Assembly (NCBI GenBank): GCA_001898465.1
Contig: MKTX01000001.1
Coordinates: 372,001-436,000, forward strand
From: Sphingobacteriales bacterium 39-19
Lineage (GTDB): Bacteria > Bacteroidota > Bacteroidia > Chitinophagales > Chitinophagaceae
Length of the DNA stretch: 64,000 bases
Direction of reading: 5' to 3'
Positions 17,757 through 26,058 of the stretch are shown here, in pieces (the stretch's first letter is position 1; every line of letters starts with the position of its first letter). The notes beneath the pieces are model-generated. The model was not told the origin of the DNA. It ran no database searches and saw only the letters and a list, made by a program, of their open reading frames with translations. The position numbers were made by a program, and so were the translations under genes.

Positions 17757-18887
17757 TTAATAACCCTGTGGCGAATAATCGTAAGGCAATGATTCTGCTA
17801 ACCGGCTCCAGGCCCAATACTGGCTTACCGAAACATCATTTTGATCGTAATAATAACCATTCTGTTCTATCACTATCAGTTCCCCGGGTTTAAAAGTGAG
17901 CATTGAAAACTGAAAAGCATCCGGCTCATCGGGGTGGGTATTTAAATACGGTGCTGCCGGTTTTTCTTTTATATAAATAATGCCTACATTATTTTGATTG
18001 GGATACACACCTACCGTTTGGGTGCTGTCATCTTTTTCATAATGCATGGCTGCATATTCATTTTTTAGTTTGAGCGCCGAATCCATTCCATTCACTTTCA
18101 CCAGGAATTGTATTTCAAAACCCTCAGGTGACAGCGATTGATTAAAAAGGCTTCGCATAAAATGTAACATAGATCCCCGGTAGGCATGCAAGCGGGCTTC
18201 CTGCCACTGATGATATTGGCTGTCGCTCCCGGCAATAAGTTCTTTAAATAACGGGTTGCCGGTATATACGCTTATCCCGGTATTGTACTCATGGGTAAAT
18301 GAATCAAGCGCATATTTTATTTGATACCCCAGGGCATTGTTTTCTACCAGTAATGGTTCTGCCGCCAATACCTTTAATCGATTCCTTTTTTTTGAAAAAT
18401 AAAATTTTAGTATTTCAGGATTCAGGATTTTACAGGCGGCTGCGTTCGGTGTGTTGCCAATAAATTCCTGTATAAAAAAACCACCATATTTTTGCCAGCC
18501 ATCCCTCACTTCGCTACTTGATACCACAGCTACATCTTCCATTACTTTTTCTTTGGGCAGCAGGGTAAAATCATACTCATGGGTAACATCATTACTGGTT
18601 ACCCTTTGGCTTTCGCTGGTATAGCCGGTAAAAGTCACACTTACATCATACCCTCCTTTGGGCAACCAAAGCTGATACCGGCCATCGGCATCGGTTGTGG
18701 TACCCAGGGTAGTATTGTCAGCAAATACCGACGCTCCCTGCAGGGGCTTTTGAGTAGCGCCATCTTTAACCCTGCCGGTAACGGTAAATTGCGCATTACT
18801 GAAAATAGCATATGATATACAAATGAATGAGAGAACAAGTGGTTTAACCATACCGGTATTGAATTTTTTTAAACATCGAAAATACAT
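17757..18887 (-). CDS. Secreted protein with carboxypeptidase-like regulatory domain
   Basis: The 376-residue protein has a signal peptide ending SNAQ, then a CarboxypepD_reg-like beta-sandwich (FTVTGRVKDGATQKPLQGAS to about residue 110). A longer region of unknown family follows, with the segment DGWQKYGGFFIQEFIGNT. The domain is typical of surface or outer-membrane proteins of Bacteroidota. Its ATG overlaps the stop of the upstream gene (TAATG), so translation is coupled and the gene closes a three-gene operon. An internal ATG at 18851 would also give a good signal peptide. Confidence 0.75.
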   Translation of the reverse strand: MYFRCLKKFNTGMVKPLVLSFICISYAIFSNAQFTVTGRVKDGATQKPLQGASVFADNTTLGTTTDADGRYQLWLPKGGYDVSVTFTGYTSESQRVTSNDVTHEYDFTLLPKEKVMEDVAVVSSSEVRDGWQKYGGFFIQEFIGNTPNAAACKILNPEILKFYFSKKRNRLKVLAAEPLLVENNALGYQIKYALDSFTHEYNTGISVYTGNPLFKELIAGSDSQYHQWQEARLHAYRGSMLHFMRSLFNQSLSPEGFEIQFLVKVNGMDSALKLKNEYAAMHYEKDDSTQTVGVYPNQNNVGIIYIKEKPAAPYLNTHPDEPDAFQFSMLTFKPGELIVIEQNGYYYDQNDVSVSQYWAWSRLAESLPYDYSPQGY

Positions 18888-19900
18888 TATTGGCTGTTAA
18901 TTTTTTGTTGCAATACGCTGCAGGTATCTTTTATGGTTTGTGCCAATGGTTTGTATGAAAACCCGGGGAGGGCTGCCAGGAGTTTACGATTATCAAACTG
19001 TACCGTAGCTAAAGCAGTGGCAGCCGTTTCTTTTGTTATTAAAGCTGGTTTCCCTGAAAAAAAAGATTTTACGCTCTCTGCGAAGCAAACGAAGGAAGCT
19101 AAAGCAGGTGTAAATTTTTTATATGGAATGCGTTTATTAAATGCAACCGCTATTTGCTGCAACAGATCTTTATAAGAAGCATTTACGGCACTTACAATAA
19201 ATCGTTCTTTGTTCACATTGCTTTGCATAAGTTGTATCATAACTTCTGCTGCATCTTCCACATCTACAAAACCGGTAACCCCTTCTGTAAACCAGGGGCT
19301 TCCTTCATACACATTTTTAAAAATACGGGTAGAGGTTTCGTTCCATTTACCGGGGCCCAAAATAATTACGGGGTTTATAATTACTGCCGGTAACCCTTCG
19401 GCCACAGCACGCCATACTTCCATTTCGCCCAGGAATTTACTATGGCCATAAATACTATTGCTGGTTTCGGGTGTCCAGTTCATTTGCTCGGTAATGATTT
19501 CATGGTTTCTTATGCGGCCCAGTGCGGCAACAGAACTTACATGAACCATTTTTTTTACCGAAGCGGCAAGCGCTGCATTCACAATATTTGCAGTACCTTC
19601 TACATTTATGGCATATAAAGCAGCCCTGTCTTTTTTGTGAAATGATACTTTGCCTGCACAATGATATACATGGGTTACGCCTTGCATGGCTTCGGCCAAA
19701 CCATTTACATCTAAAATATCGCAACCAATAGCAGCTTGTAAGGGTTTTGAAAAAGAAGGCAACGGGGTATGATGATAAATTGCTTTTACTTTTTTATTTT
19801 GCTGCAATAGTTTTTCAATAAGGGCGCTTCCCAGCAAGCCGGCCCCACCGGTTACCAATATCAATTCATCCTTTGTATTTGTTGTATTTTCCCGGTCCAC
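18887..19900 (-). CDS. NAD-dependent epimerase/dehydratase (extended SDR)
   Basis: The 337-residue protein has the Rossmann motif VTGGAGLLGSALIEKLL, an Asp-containing strand (GCDILDVNG), and the SDR catalytic Tyr-Lys as IYGHSKFLGEMEVWRA. The family covers sugar-nucleotide epimerases and dihydroflavonol-reductase-like enzymes; the substrate cannot be read from sequence. It starts 2 bases from the stop of the acyl-CoA dehydrogenase gene and overlaps the next gene by one base, so all three are an operon. Confidence 0.82.
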   Translation of the reverse strand: MDRENTTNTKDELILVTGGAGLLGSALIEKLLQQNKKVKAIYHHTPLPSFSKPLQAAIGCDILDVNGLAEAMQGVTHVYHCAGKVSFHKKDRAALYAINVEGTANIVNAALAASVKKMVHVSSVAALGRIRNHEIITEQMNWTPETSNSIYGHSKFLGEMEVWRAVAEGLPAVIINPVIILGPGKWNETSTRIFKNVYEGSPWFTEGVTGFVDVEDAAEVMIQLMQSNVNKERFIVSAVNASYKDLLQQIAVAFNKRIPYKKFTPALASFVCFAESVKSFFSGKPALITKETAATALATVQFDNRKLLAALPGFSYKPLAQTIKDTCSVLQQKINSQ

Positions 19901-19902
19901 GA

Positions 19903-20745
19903 TTAATATTTATAAAATCCTTCTCCTGTTTTTTTTCCCAATTTACCCTGGGCCACTTTTTCGGCTTGTAAAGAAGATGGCTTAAAACGAACGGCATGAT
20001 CAAAAGCCTGGTATAAGGACTGTGAAACTGCCAGGTTAATATCCATGCCTATCAAATCCATCAACGCAAAAGGGCCCATTTTAAATCCTGCATTTTGAAT
20101 GGCAGCATCTACTTGCGACACGGTAGCTTGCCCGGTTTCTACTAAATGTAAAGATTGTAAGTAAAAATGCCGGGCTACCCGGTTTACAATAAACCCGGGG
20201 CTATCGTTACATACCACGGCCGTTTTATTCATTTTTGTACAGCAATCGTAAAGCGCCCGGATGGTATCATCAGCCGTTTTATTCCCTTTTACCAATTCTA
20301 CCAGTTTCATAATATGCGCCGGGTTAAAGAAATGCATACCGGCAAACCGTTCGGGGTTTTTAATATGATTTTGAATTTGTGTAACAGATAATGATGAAGT
20401 GTTACTTGCTAAAATACAATCGGGGTGATTCAGGTCTGCCAATTGGCATAGTAATTCAATTTTGGGTTCCGGTTTTTCAATGATAGCTTCAATGATAAGG
20501 CCTGCTTTGCATTGTAACATATCGGTGGTAAAAAGAATACGATGGGTAATTTCACTTTTTTCAGCTGCTGTAATTTTTCCTTTTTCTGTTAATTTAGCCA
20601 GGTTCTCTTCAATTCCTGAAATAGCTTTATGGATCACCTCTTCATGAATATCAAATAAGATGGTTTGAAAGCCATGTTGCGCAACTGCCAGGGCAATACC
20701 CATACCCATGGTGCCGGCTCCTGCCACACAAATTTTTTGTATCAT
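19903..20745 (-). CDS. 3-hydroxyacyl-CoA dehydrogenase (3-hydroxybutyryl-CoA type)
   Basis: The 280-residue single-domain enzyme opens with the NAD-binding motif VAGAGTMGMGIALAVAQHG. It contains ILASNTSSLSVTQI, GMHFFNPAHIMKLVE with the catalytic His, and the substrate-binding C-terminal domain (DSPGFIVNRVARHF). It oxidises 3-hydroxyacyl-CoA with NAD. The length matches Hbd/PaaH enzymes rather than the fused FadB type. It leads an operon with an SDR enzyme and a secreted protein. Confidence 0.92.
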   Translation of the reverse strand: MIQKICVAGAGTMGMGIALAVAQHGFQTILFDIHEEVIHKAISGIEENLAKLTEKGKITAAEKSEITHRILFTTDMLQCKAGLIIEAIIEKPEPKIELLCQLADLNHPDCILASNTSSLSVTQIQNHIKNPERFAGMHFFNPAHIMKLVELVKGNKTADDTIRALYDCCTKMNKTAVVCNDSPGFIVNRVARHFYLQSLHLVETGQATVSQVDAAIQNAGFKMGPFALMDLIGMDINLAVSQSLYQAFDHAVRFKPSSLQAEKVAQGKLGKKTGEGFYKY

Positions 20746-20817
20746 ACCGCAAAAGTAAACTTGTTTTTTCTTTGGGAAAAAAGTTTAACCGGGTAAAGAG
20801 AGCCCGCATTATTTTTA

Positions 20818-21846
20818 TTAAACCGCAGCCACAAATTGATCTAAAAAGCGGGTATCATTTTCACTGAAGAGGCGAAGGTCTTTCACCTGGTATTTAAGCA
20901 TGGCAATTCTTTCGATACCCATGCCAAATGCAAAGCCGGTATATTTTTCGCTATCAATATTACAATTTTCCAATACCTGCGGGTGTACCATACCGCAACC
21001 CAGTATTTCTACCCAGCCGGTTTTTTTACACACATTGCAGCCACTGCCGCCACATATCAGGCAACTGATGTCCATTTCGGCACTGGGCTCTGTAAAAGGA
21101 AAATATGAAGGCCGGAAACGGATCTTTACCTCTTGCCCAAACATTTCCTGTACAAAGAAATACAAGGTTTGTTTAAGATCAGCAAAAGAAACATTCTCGG
21201 CTATATAAAGGCCCTCTACCTGGTTAAAAAAACAGTGTGCCCTGGCGCTGATGGTTTCATTGCGATATACCCTGCCCGGGCAAATAATGCGTAAAGGTAA
21301 CACCCCTTTTTCCATCTCCCTGATTTGTACACTGCTGGTATGCGTGCGTAATAACCAGGCCGGCTCTTCCTGTAAATAAAAAGTATCCTGCATATCTCTT
21401 GCCGGGTGATTTTCGGGCAGGTTTAATGCGGTAAAATTATGCCAGTCATCTTCTATTTCGGGGCCCTGGGCTACGGCAAAGCCCAAGCGGTTAAATATGG
21501 AAATAATTTTATTTTGTACAATACTTATAGGGTGCCGGGTACCCAGGGGCATATCGGGCGCCGGTAAACTTAGATCTGTATCCTGCTTTTCTTTTACTAT
21601 ACTAGCCTCGAACTGTTTTAGCTTGTCAAATTTTTCTTCTACAAAATTTTTAAATTGGTTAAGGGCCTGCCCGGCTTCTTTTTTTTGTTCTACGGCCACA
21701 TCTTTCATTTCGCCCATAATGGTTTTCACCAATCCTTTGGTTCCTAAATATTTTATGCGAAAGGCTTCCAGTTCGTCTTTTGATTTCACGGCAGCGGCTT
21801 CTATTTCGGCACTATAGGCTTTTATTTTATCGAGCAATTGTTGCAT
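20818..21846 (-). CDS. pheS: Phenylalanine-tRNA ligase alpha subunit
   Basis: The 342-residue protein has the coiled-coil N-terminus (about residues 1-90) and the class II core. Visible motifs are GPEIEDDWHNFTALNLP, RTHTSSVQIREME and the Cys-rich CLICGGSGCNVC segment before GWVEILGCGMVHP. pheT is not in the window, so the alpha and beta genes are separated here. A TAACTTTG box lies only four bases upstream of the ATG, which suggests a leaderless transcript. Confidence 0.96.
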   Translation of the reverse strand: MQQLLDKIKAYSAEIEAAAVKSKDELEAFRIKYLGTKGLVKTIMGEMKDVAVEQKKEAGQALNQFKNFVEEKFDKLKQFEASIVKEKQDTDLSLPAPDMPLGTRHPISIVQNKIISIFNRLGFAVAQGPEIEDDWHNFTALNLPENHPARDMQDTFYLQEEPAWLLRTHTSSVQIREMEKGVLPLRIICPGRVYRNETISARAHCFFNQVEGLYIAENVSFADLKQTLYFFVQEMFGQEVKIRFRPSYFPFTEPSAEMDISCLICGGSGCNVCKKTGWVEILGCGMVHPQVLENCNIDSEKYTGFAFGMGIERIAMLKYQVKDLRLFSENDTRFLDQFVAAV

Positions 21847-21850
21847 CGGG

Positions 21851-21858
21851 CAAAGTTA
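21851..21858 (-). promoter_or_regulatory. -7 box (TAACTTTG) of pheS, leaderless spacing
   Basis: TAACTTTG on the minus strand fits TAnnTTTG exactly. Only four bases (CCCG) separate it from the pheS ATG, so the transcript should start at or next to the start codon. Confidence 0.6.
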
Positions 21859-21955
21859 ATTGATAAAAATTGTTGCGGGCATCCCGATTTAAAATATTCT
21901 GTGAACTTCCCGTAAAATCTTAATTTTAAACATTGAGAATTTAAAAAATTATGAT

Positions 21956-24787
21956 ATGAAAGGAATGATATTATGCCTGGCATCATCACTGGGATGTTTT
22001 ATGGCAACTGGGCAGGCTACCCTGGTAGAAAAAGTAGTAAAGCAGGGGGATGAACTGGTAATACCGTATGAAAAATATGTATTGCCCAACGGGCTTACCG
22101 TAGTATTAACCGAAGACCATAGCGACCCCGTAGTGCATGTAGATGTTACCTACCATGTAGGTAGTGCCAGAGAAGAAATAGGAAAGAGTGGCTTTGCTCA
22201 TTTTTTTGAGCACATGATGTTCCAGGGTAGCGACCATGTGGGCGATGAACAGCATTTTAAAATTATATCTGCTGCAGGGGGTACATTAAACGGATCTACC
22301 AACCTGGACCGTACGAATTATTATGAAACGGTACCCGCTAATCAATTGGAAAAAATGCTTTGGCTGGAATCGGATCGCATGGGTTTTTTATTAGATGCCG
22401 TAACTCAAAAAAAGTTTGAGATACAACGCAGCACGGTAAAAAATGAAAGAGGCCAAAATTACGACAACAGGCCTTATGGCTTACTGGGCGAAACTACCAG
22501 CAAAAATTTATACCCCTATGGCCATCCCTATAGCTGGCTTACTATTGGCTATATTGAAGACCTGAACCGGGTGAATGTAAATGATTTGAAAAACTTTTTT
22601 TTAAGGTGGTATGGCCCTAATAATGCTACCCTAACCATTGGCGGTGACCTAAACCCAAAAACCACATTACAACTTATTGAAAAATATTTTGGCAGCATAC
22701 CCCGTGGCCCCGAAGTAACAAAAACGATCTTACCTCCAGTTGTTATTAACAGCGATCGCTATGTAAGTTATACAGATAATTATGCCCGGCTGCCAAGGCT
22801 TAGTAAAACTTACCCTACTGTTCCTAATTACCATAAAGATATGGCTGCATTAGCTTGCCTGGCTCAGGTGCTGGGGCAGGGAAAAAACGCTGTATTTTAC
22901 CAGGAGATGGTAAAGAATCAAAAAGCTTTATCTGCCATGGCATTTAGCAGGCTGAATGAACTGGCAGGTGAATTTTCAATACAAATTACCCCCTTACCGG
23001 GCAAGAGCCTTGCTGAAACCGATAGCCTGGTATATGCAGCGATGCTGGCTTTTGAAAAAAGAGGAGTAACAGATGATGATATTGAAAAATTTAAAGGAAA
23101 CATAGAATCACAATACATCAACGGGCTGCAATCGGTAGCCGGTAAGGTAAGCCAGCTGGCCAGTTTTGAAACTTTTACCGGAACACCGGGGATGATTGAT
23201 AAAGTTTTAAAAATGTACCAATCGGTAACTAAGGAACAGGTATGGAATGCTTATGTAAAATATATTAAAAACAAAGGTAGTGTTACGGTAAGCGTACTCA
23301 CCAAAGACGGAAAAACAGCGCCAGCAAAACCTGATAATTATACGATTGACGAAACGCATTATCTGAAACCGGATTATGGATATGCGGGGTTAAAATATGT
23401 AAAACCTACGGATCATTTTGATCGTACAAAAATACCGGCCGCTGGCCCCAATCCGGTAGTAAACATCCCCACACCCTGGAAAACAGATTTACCGGGAGGC
23501 ATCCGGGCAATAGGTACAAAAAATGATGAAATACCCATTGTATATTTAACCATCAGCTTACCCGGCGGACAATTGTTAGAAGCCAATGATAAATCAAAAG
23601 CTGGCATAGCCTCTATTACGGCTGCTATGCTAAATGAAGACAGCAAAAATTACACAGCTGAAGAAATGTCTGTAGCCTTGCAAAAATTAGGCAGCTCTAT
23701 CAATGTTTCAAGCGGGTTAGATGATATCACTTACCGGGTTCAAACATTAAAAAAGAACCTGGCCCCTACCCTTGCTTTATTGCAAGAAAGGCTCTTTAAT
23801 CCCCGGTTTACCGAACAAGCTTTCAATCGTATTCAAAAACAAACATTAGAAGGTTTTAAACAAAGTAAATCGCAACCTGCAGCAATTGCCAGCAAAGTGT
23901 TTGCTGCCCTTACTTATGGTAAAAATAATATCCTGGGTATGGATGACAACGGTACAGAAACGACTGTAAAAGATTTAACGATCCGGGACGTAGAAAATTA
24001 TTATCATCAAATATTAAATAGCCAGGATACCAAAGTAGTGGTAGTAGGAGATATTACCCAGGCAGAAATAATACCACAGCTCAGCTTTTTAAGTAAACTC
24101 CCCAATAAAAAAACAGAACTACCGGTTCCGGGGCCTGTAACTGCTGTAGAAAAAACCGTTATTTACTGGATAGATGTACCGCATGCTGCCCAAACAGAAT
24201 TCCGGGTGGGCGGTAGTACCGGAATGAAATATGATGCCACCGGCGAATACTACAAAGCCGGGCTGATGAACTATGTACTGGGTGGAGATTTTAACAGCCA
24301 CTTAAACATTAACCTGCGTGAAGATAAGGGTTGGACCTATGGAGCCCGCTCGGGTTTTAACAGTAATAAATACAATGGTATGTTTAGCTTTAGCAGTGGC
24401 ATTCGGGCCGATGCCACAGATAGCGCCCTGCATGAAATTGTAAAGGAAATGGATAACTATAGCGCAACAGGTATTACCGGCGAAGAATTAGCATTTATGA
24501 AAAGCTCCATAGGCCAGCGGGATGCTTTACTTTACGAAACTACTTCGCAAAAAGCCGGCTTTGTAAGCCGTATACTGGAATATCACTTACCGGCCAACTT
24601 TACAGAACAACAAAATAAAATATTGAAAAATATCACAAAAACAGAAATAGATGGCCTGGCAAAAAAATGGATCAATACAAAAAAAATGAACATCTTACTG
24701 GTAGGTGATAAAGAAAAGATATTACCCGGTTTACCCAAATATGGTTACGAAATTATTGAATTAGACAGCGATGGTAACCGTAAATAA
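21956..24787 (+). CDS. M16 family zinc metalloprotease, two-domain
   Basis: The 943-residue secreted protein has a signal peptide (ILCLASSLGCFMATGQA) and an M16 N-terminal domain with the inverted zinc motif HFFEH near residue 82. The distal Glu is in VKNERGQN. A second, inactive M16-like half follows (about residues 500-930), as in pitrilysin and processing-peptidase relatives. It is expected to degrade peptides in the periplasm or at the cell surface. It is a single gene with a strong terminator after it. Confidence 0.92.
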   Translation: MKGMILCLASSLGCFMATGQATLVEKVVKQGDELVIPYEKYVLPNGLTVVLTEDHSDPVVHVDVTYHVGSAREEIGKSGFAHFFEHMMFQGSDHVGDEQHFKIISAAGGTLNGSTNLDRTNYYETVPANQLEKMLWLESDRMGFLLDAVTQKKFEIQRSTVKNERGQNYDNRPYGLLGETTSKNLYPYGHPYSWLTIGYIEDLNRVNVNDLKNFFLRWYGPNNATLTIGGDLNPKTTLQLIEKYFGSIPRGPEVTKTILPPVVINSDRYVSYTDNYARLPRLSKTYPTVPNYHKDMAALACLAQVLGQGKNAVFYQEMVKNQKALSAMAFSRLNELAGEFSIQITPLPGKSLAETDSLVYAAMLAFEKRGVTDDDIEKFKGNIESQYINGLQSVAGKVSQLASFETFTGTPGMIDKVLKMYQSVTKEQVWNAYVKYIKNKGSVTVSVLTKDGKTAPAKPDNYTIDETHYLKPDYGYAGLKYVKPTDHFDRTKIPAAGPNPVVNIPTPWKTDLPGGIRAIGTKNDEIPIVYLTISLPGGQLLEANDKSKAGIASITAAMLNEDSKNYTAEEMSVALQKLGSSINVSSGLDDITYRVQTLKKNLAPTLALLQERLFNPRFTEQAFNRIQKQTLEGFKQSKSQPAAIASKVFAALTYGKNNILGMDDNGTETTVKDLTIRDVENYYHQILNSQDTKVVVVGDITQAEIIPQLSFLSKLPNKKTELPVPGPVTAVEKTVIYWIDVPHAAQTEFRVGGSTGMKYDATGEYYKAGLMNYVLGGDFNSHLNINLREDKGWTYGARSGFNSNKYNGMFSFSSGIRADATDSALHEIVKEMDNYSATGITGEELAFMKSSIGQRDALLYETTSQKAGFVSRILEYHLPANFTEQQNKILKNITKTEIDGLAKKWINTKKMNILLVGDKEKILPGLPKYGYEIIELDSDGNRK

Positions 24788-24809
24788 TTAAAACAACCTT
24801 TTTGTTATA

Positions 24810-24840
24810 TGCAGTAGCGCTTCGTTACTGCATTTTTTTT
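24810..24840 (+). terminator. Intrinsic terminator of the M16 protease gene
   Basis: A 10-bp stem (TGCAGTAGCG/CGTTACTGCA, one G-U pair, loop of 3) is followed by eight T. Confidence 0.85.
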
Positions 24841-24890
24841 ATTGGGGTTGTAACAAAGTACAGGATATAACATCTTATATAAACTATTGT

Positions 24891-25409
24891 GTGTATTTAA
24901 AAAAGAAAAAGTACTTGGGTAAAAAAGAAAATTTTGCTGAGATATACCAGCAGTATGCGCCACAAGTGTTGCGTATTTGCATGGGGTACACAAGCAATAC
25001 GGAGCAGGCTAAGGATTTTATGCAGGAAACTTTTATAAAAGTATGGCAGCATTTAGATCATTTTAGGGGAGAATCTAAAATAAGCACCTGGCTTTACCGC
25101 ATTGCCGTAAATACCTGCCTTCATTACTGGCGTTCTCCAAAAAATAAAACCCCCGAATCTTTACAGCAAAGTTTTGATACCGCCGATCATGAGGAGTACA
25201 CTGAAAAAGAAAAGAACATCCAGCAATTATACCAGGCCATTGGGCAATTAAAAGAAACAGACAGGCTCATTATAAGTATGGTATTAGAAGAAATTCCTTA
25301 TCCCGAAATTGCAGAAACACTGAATATGTCAGAAGGGAATTTAAGAGTAAAAATTCACAGGATTAAACAAGACCTCACTAAAATATTTTTTTATCATGAA
25401 TCACTTTAA
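24891..25409 (+). CDS. ECF-type RNA polymerase sigma factor
   Basis: The 172-residue protein has sigma region 2 (YQQYAPQVLRICMGY, then DFMQETFIKVWQHLDHF and KISTWLYRIAVNTCLHYW) and region 4 (LIISMVLEEIPYPEIAETL with NLRVKIHRIKQDL). The start is a GTG at 24891; no better ATG precedes region 2. It overlaps the next gene by 14 bases, so the two are coupled. The partner could be its regulator. Confidence 0.9.
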   Translation: MYLKKKKYLGKKENFAEIYQQYAPQVLRICMGYTSNTEQAKDFMQETFIKVWQHLDHFRGESKISTWLYRIAVNTCLHYWRSPKNKTPESLQQSFDTADHEEYTEKEKNIQQLYQAIGQLKETDRLIISMVLEEIPYPEIAETLNMSEGNLRVKIHRIKQDLTKIFFYHESL

Positions 25410-25995
25410 TGAAATAGAGGCTCTTTGGAAAAAATCAGGGGCAAGCCCCCTGCCCGGCATTACTGAAATAATGAGTAAGGCCGAAAAGAATAAAAAACAG
25501 GTAAGCCGAAAAATAAGAATACAAATATTATGTATGCTTCTGGTAATACCTGCGCTTGTTTACGTAGCATTCAGTTTCCGGTTTCAATATGGGAGTAGCT
25601 ATGCCGGCATGATTTTGATGGCTCTTTGTGTTTTGGTTTTTACCCGTTTCAGGCTTCAGCAATACTTGTTTTTAAAACAAATTGATTTTTCGGATGACCC
25701 CCATGAGCTTTTAAAAACTTTTAAAAAATTTTATGCCCGCCAGCAGTGGTTGCATACCGTGGGCAGTTTTTGGTATGTGCTAATACTAAATATTGCTTTT
25801 GCATTATATTTTTATGAAGTAGTTTACCTGGCACCCTCCACTACGCAGGTAAAAATAGCAATCCTGGTTGTGTATATTGCCTGGATGCTGGTGGCCACTC
25901 TTTGGATACAAAAAAGAGCCCACAAAAAAGAGCATAGAAAAACCGAGCTTATTATTGAACAGCTACAGCAGCTGCAACAAAGCCTGGATGCTTAA
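25396..25995 (+). CDS. Four-helix membrane protein downstream of the sigma factor
   Basis: The 199-residue protein starts MNHFNEIEALWKKSG and has about four membrane segments (residues about 43-63, 68-84, 118-140 and 150-168). A basic, Gln-rich C-terminal helix follows. I do not recognise a named family. Overlap with the ECF sigma gene suggests it may act as a membrane anti-sigma or sensor. No zinc-binding anti-sigma motif is visible, so this is inference. Confidence 0.6.
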   Translation: MNHFNEIEALWKKSGASPLPGITEIMSKAEKNKKQVSRKIRIQILCMLLVIPALVYVAFSFRFQYGSSYAGMILMALCVLVFTRFRLQQYLFLKQIDFSDDPHELLKTFKKFYARQQWLHTVGSFWYVLILNIAFALYFYEVVYLAPSTTQVKIAILVVYIAWMLVATLWIQKRAHKKEHRKTELIIEQLQQLQQSLDA

Positions 25996-26058
25996 ACTTT
26001 TCATGATCTTGTATCTTCAGGTTTCGATAACCGGGCCGTTGTAAAGATGGTATAACTT

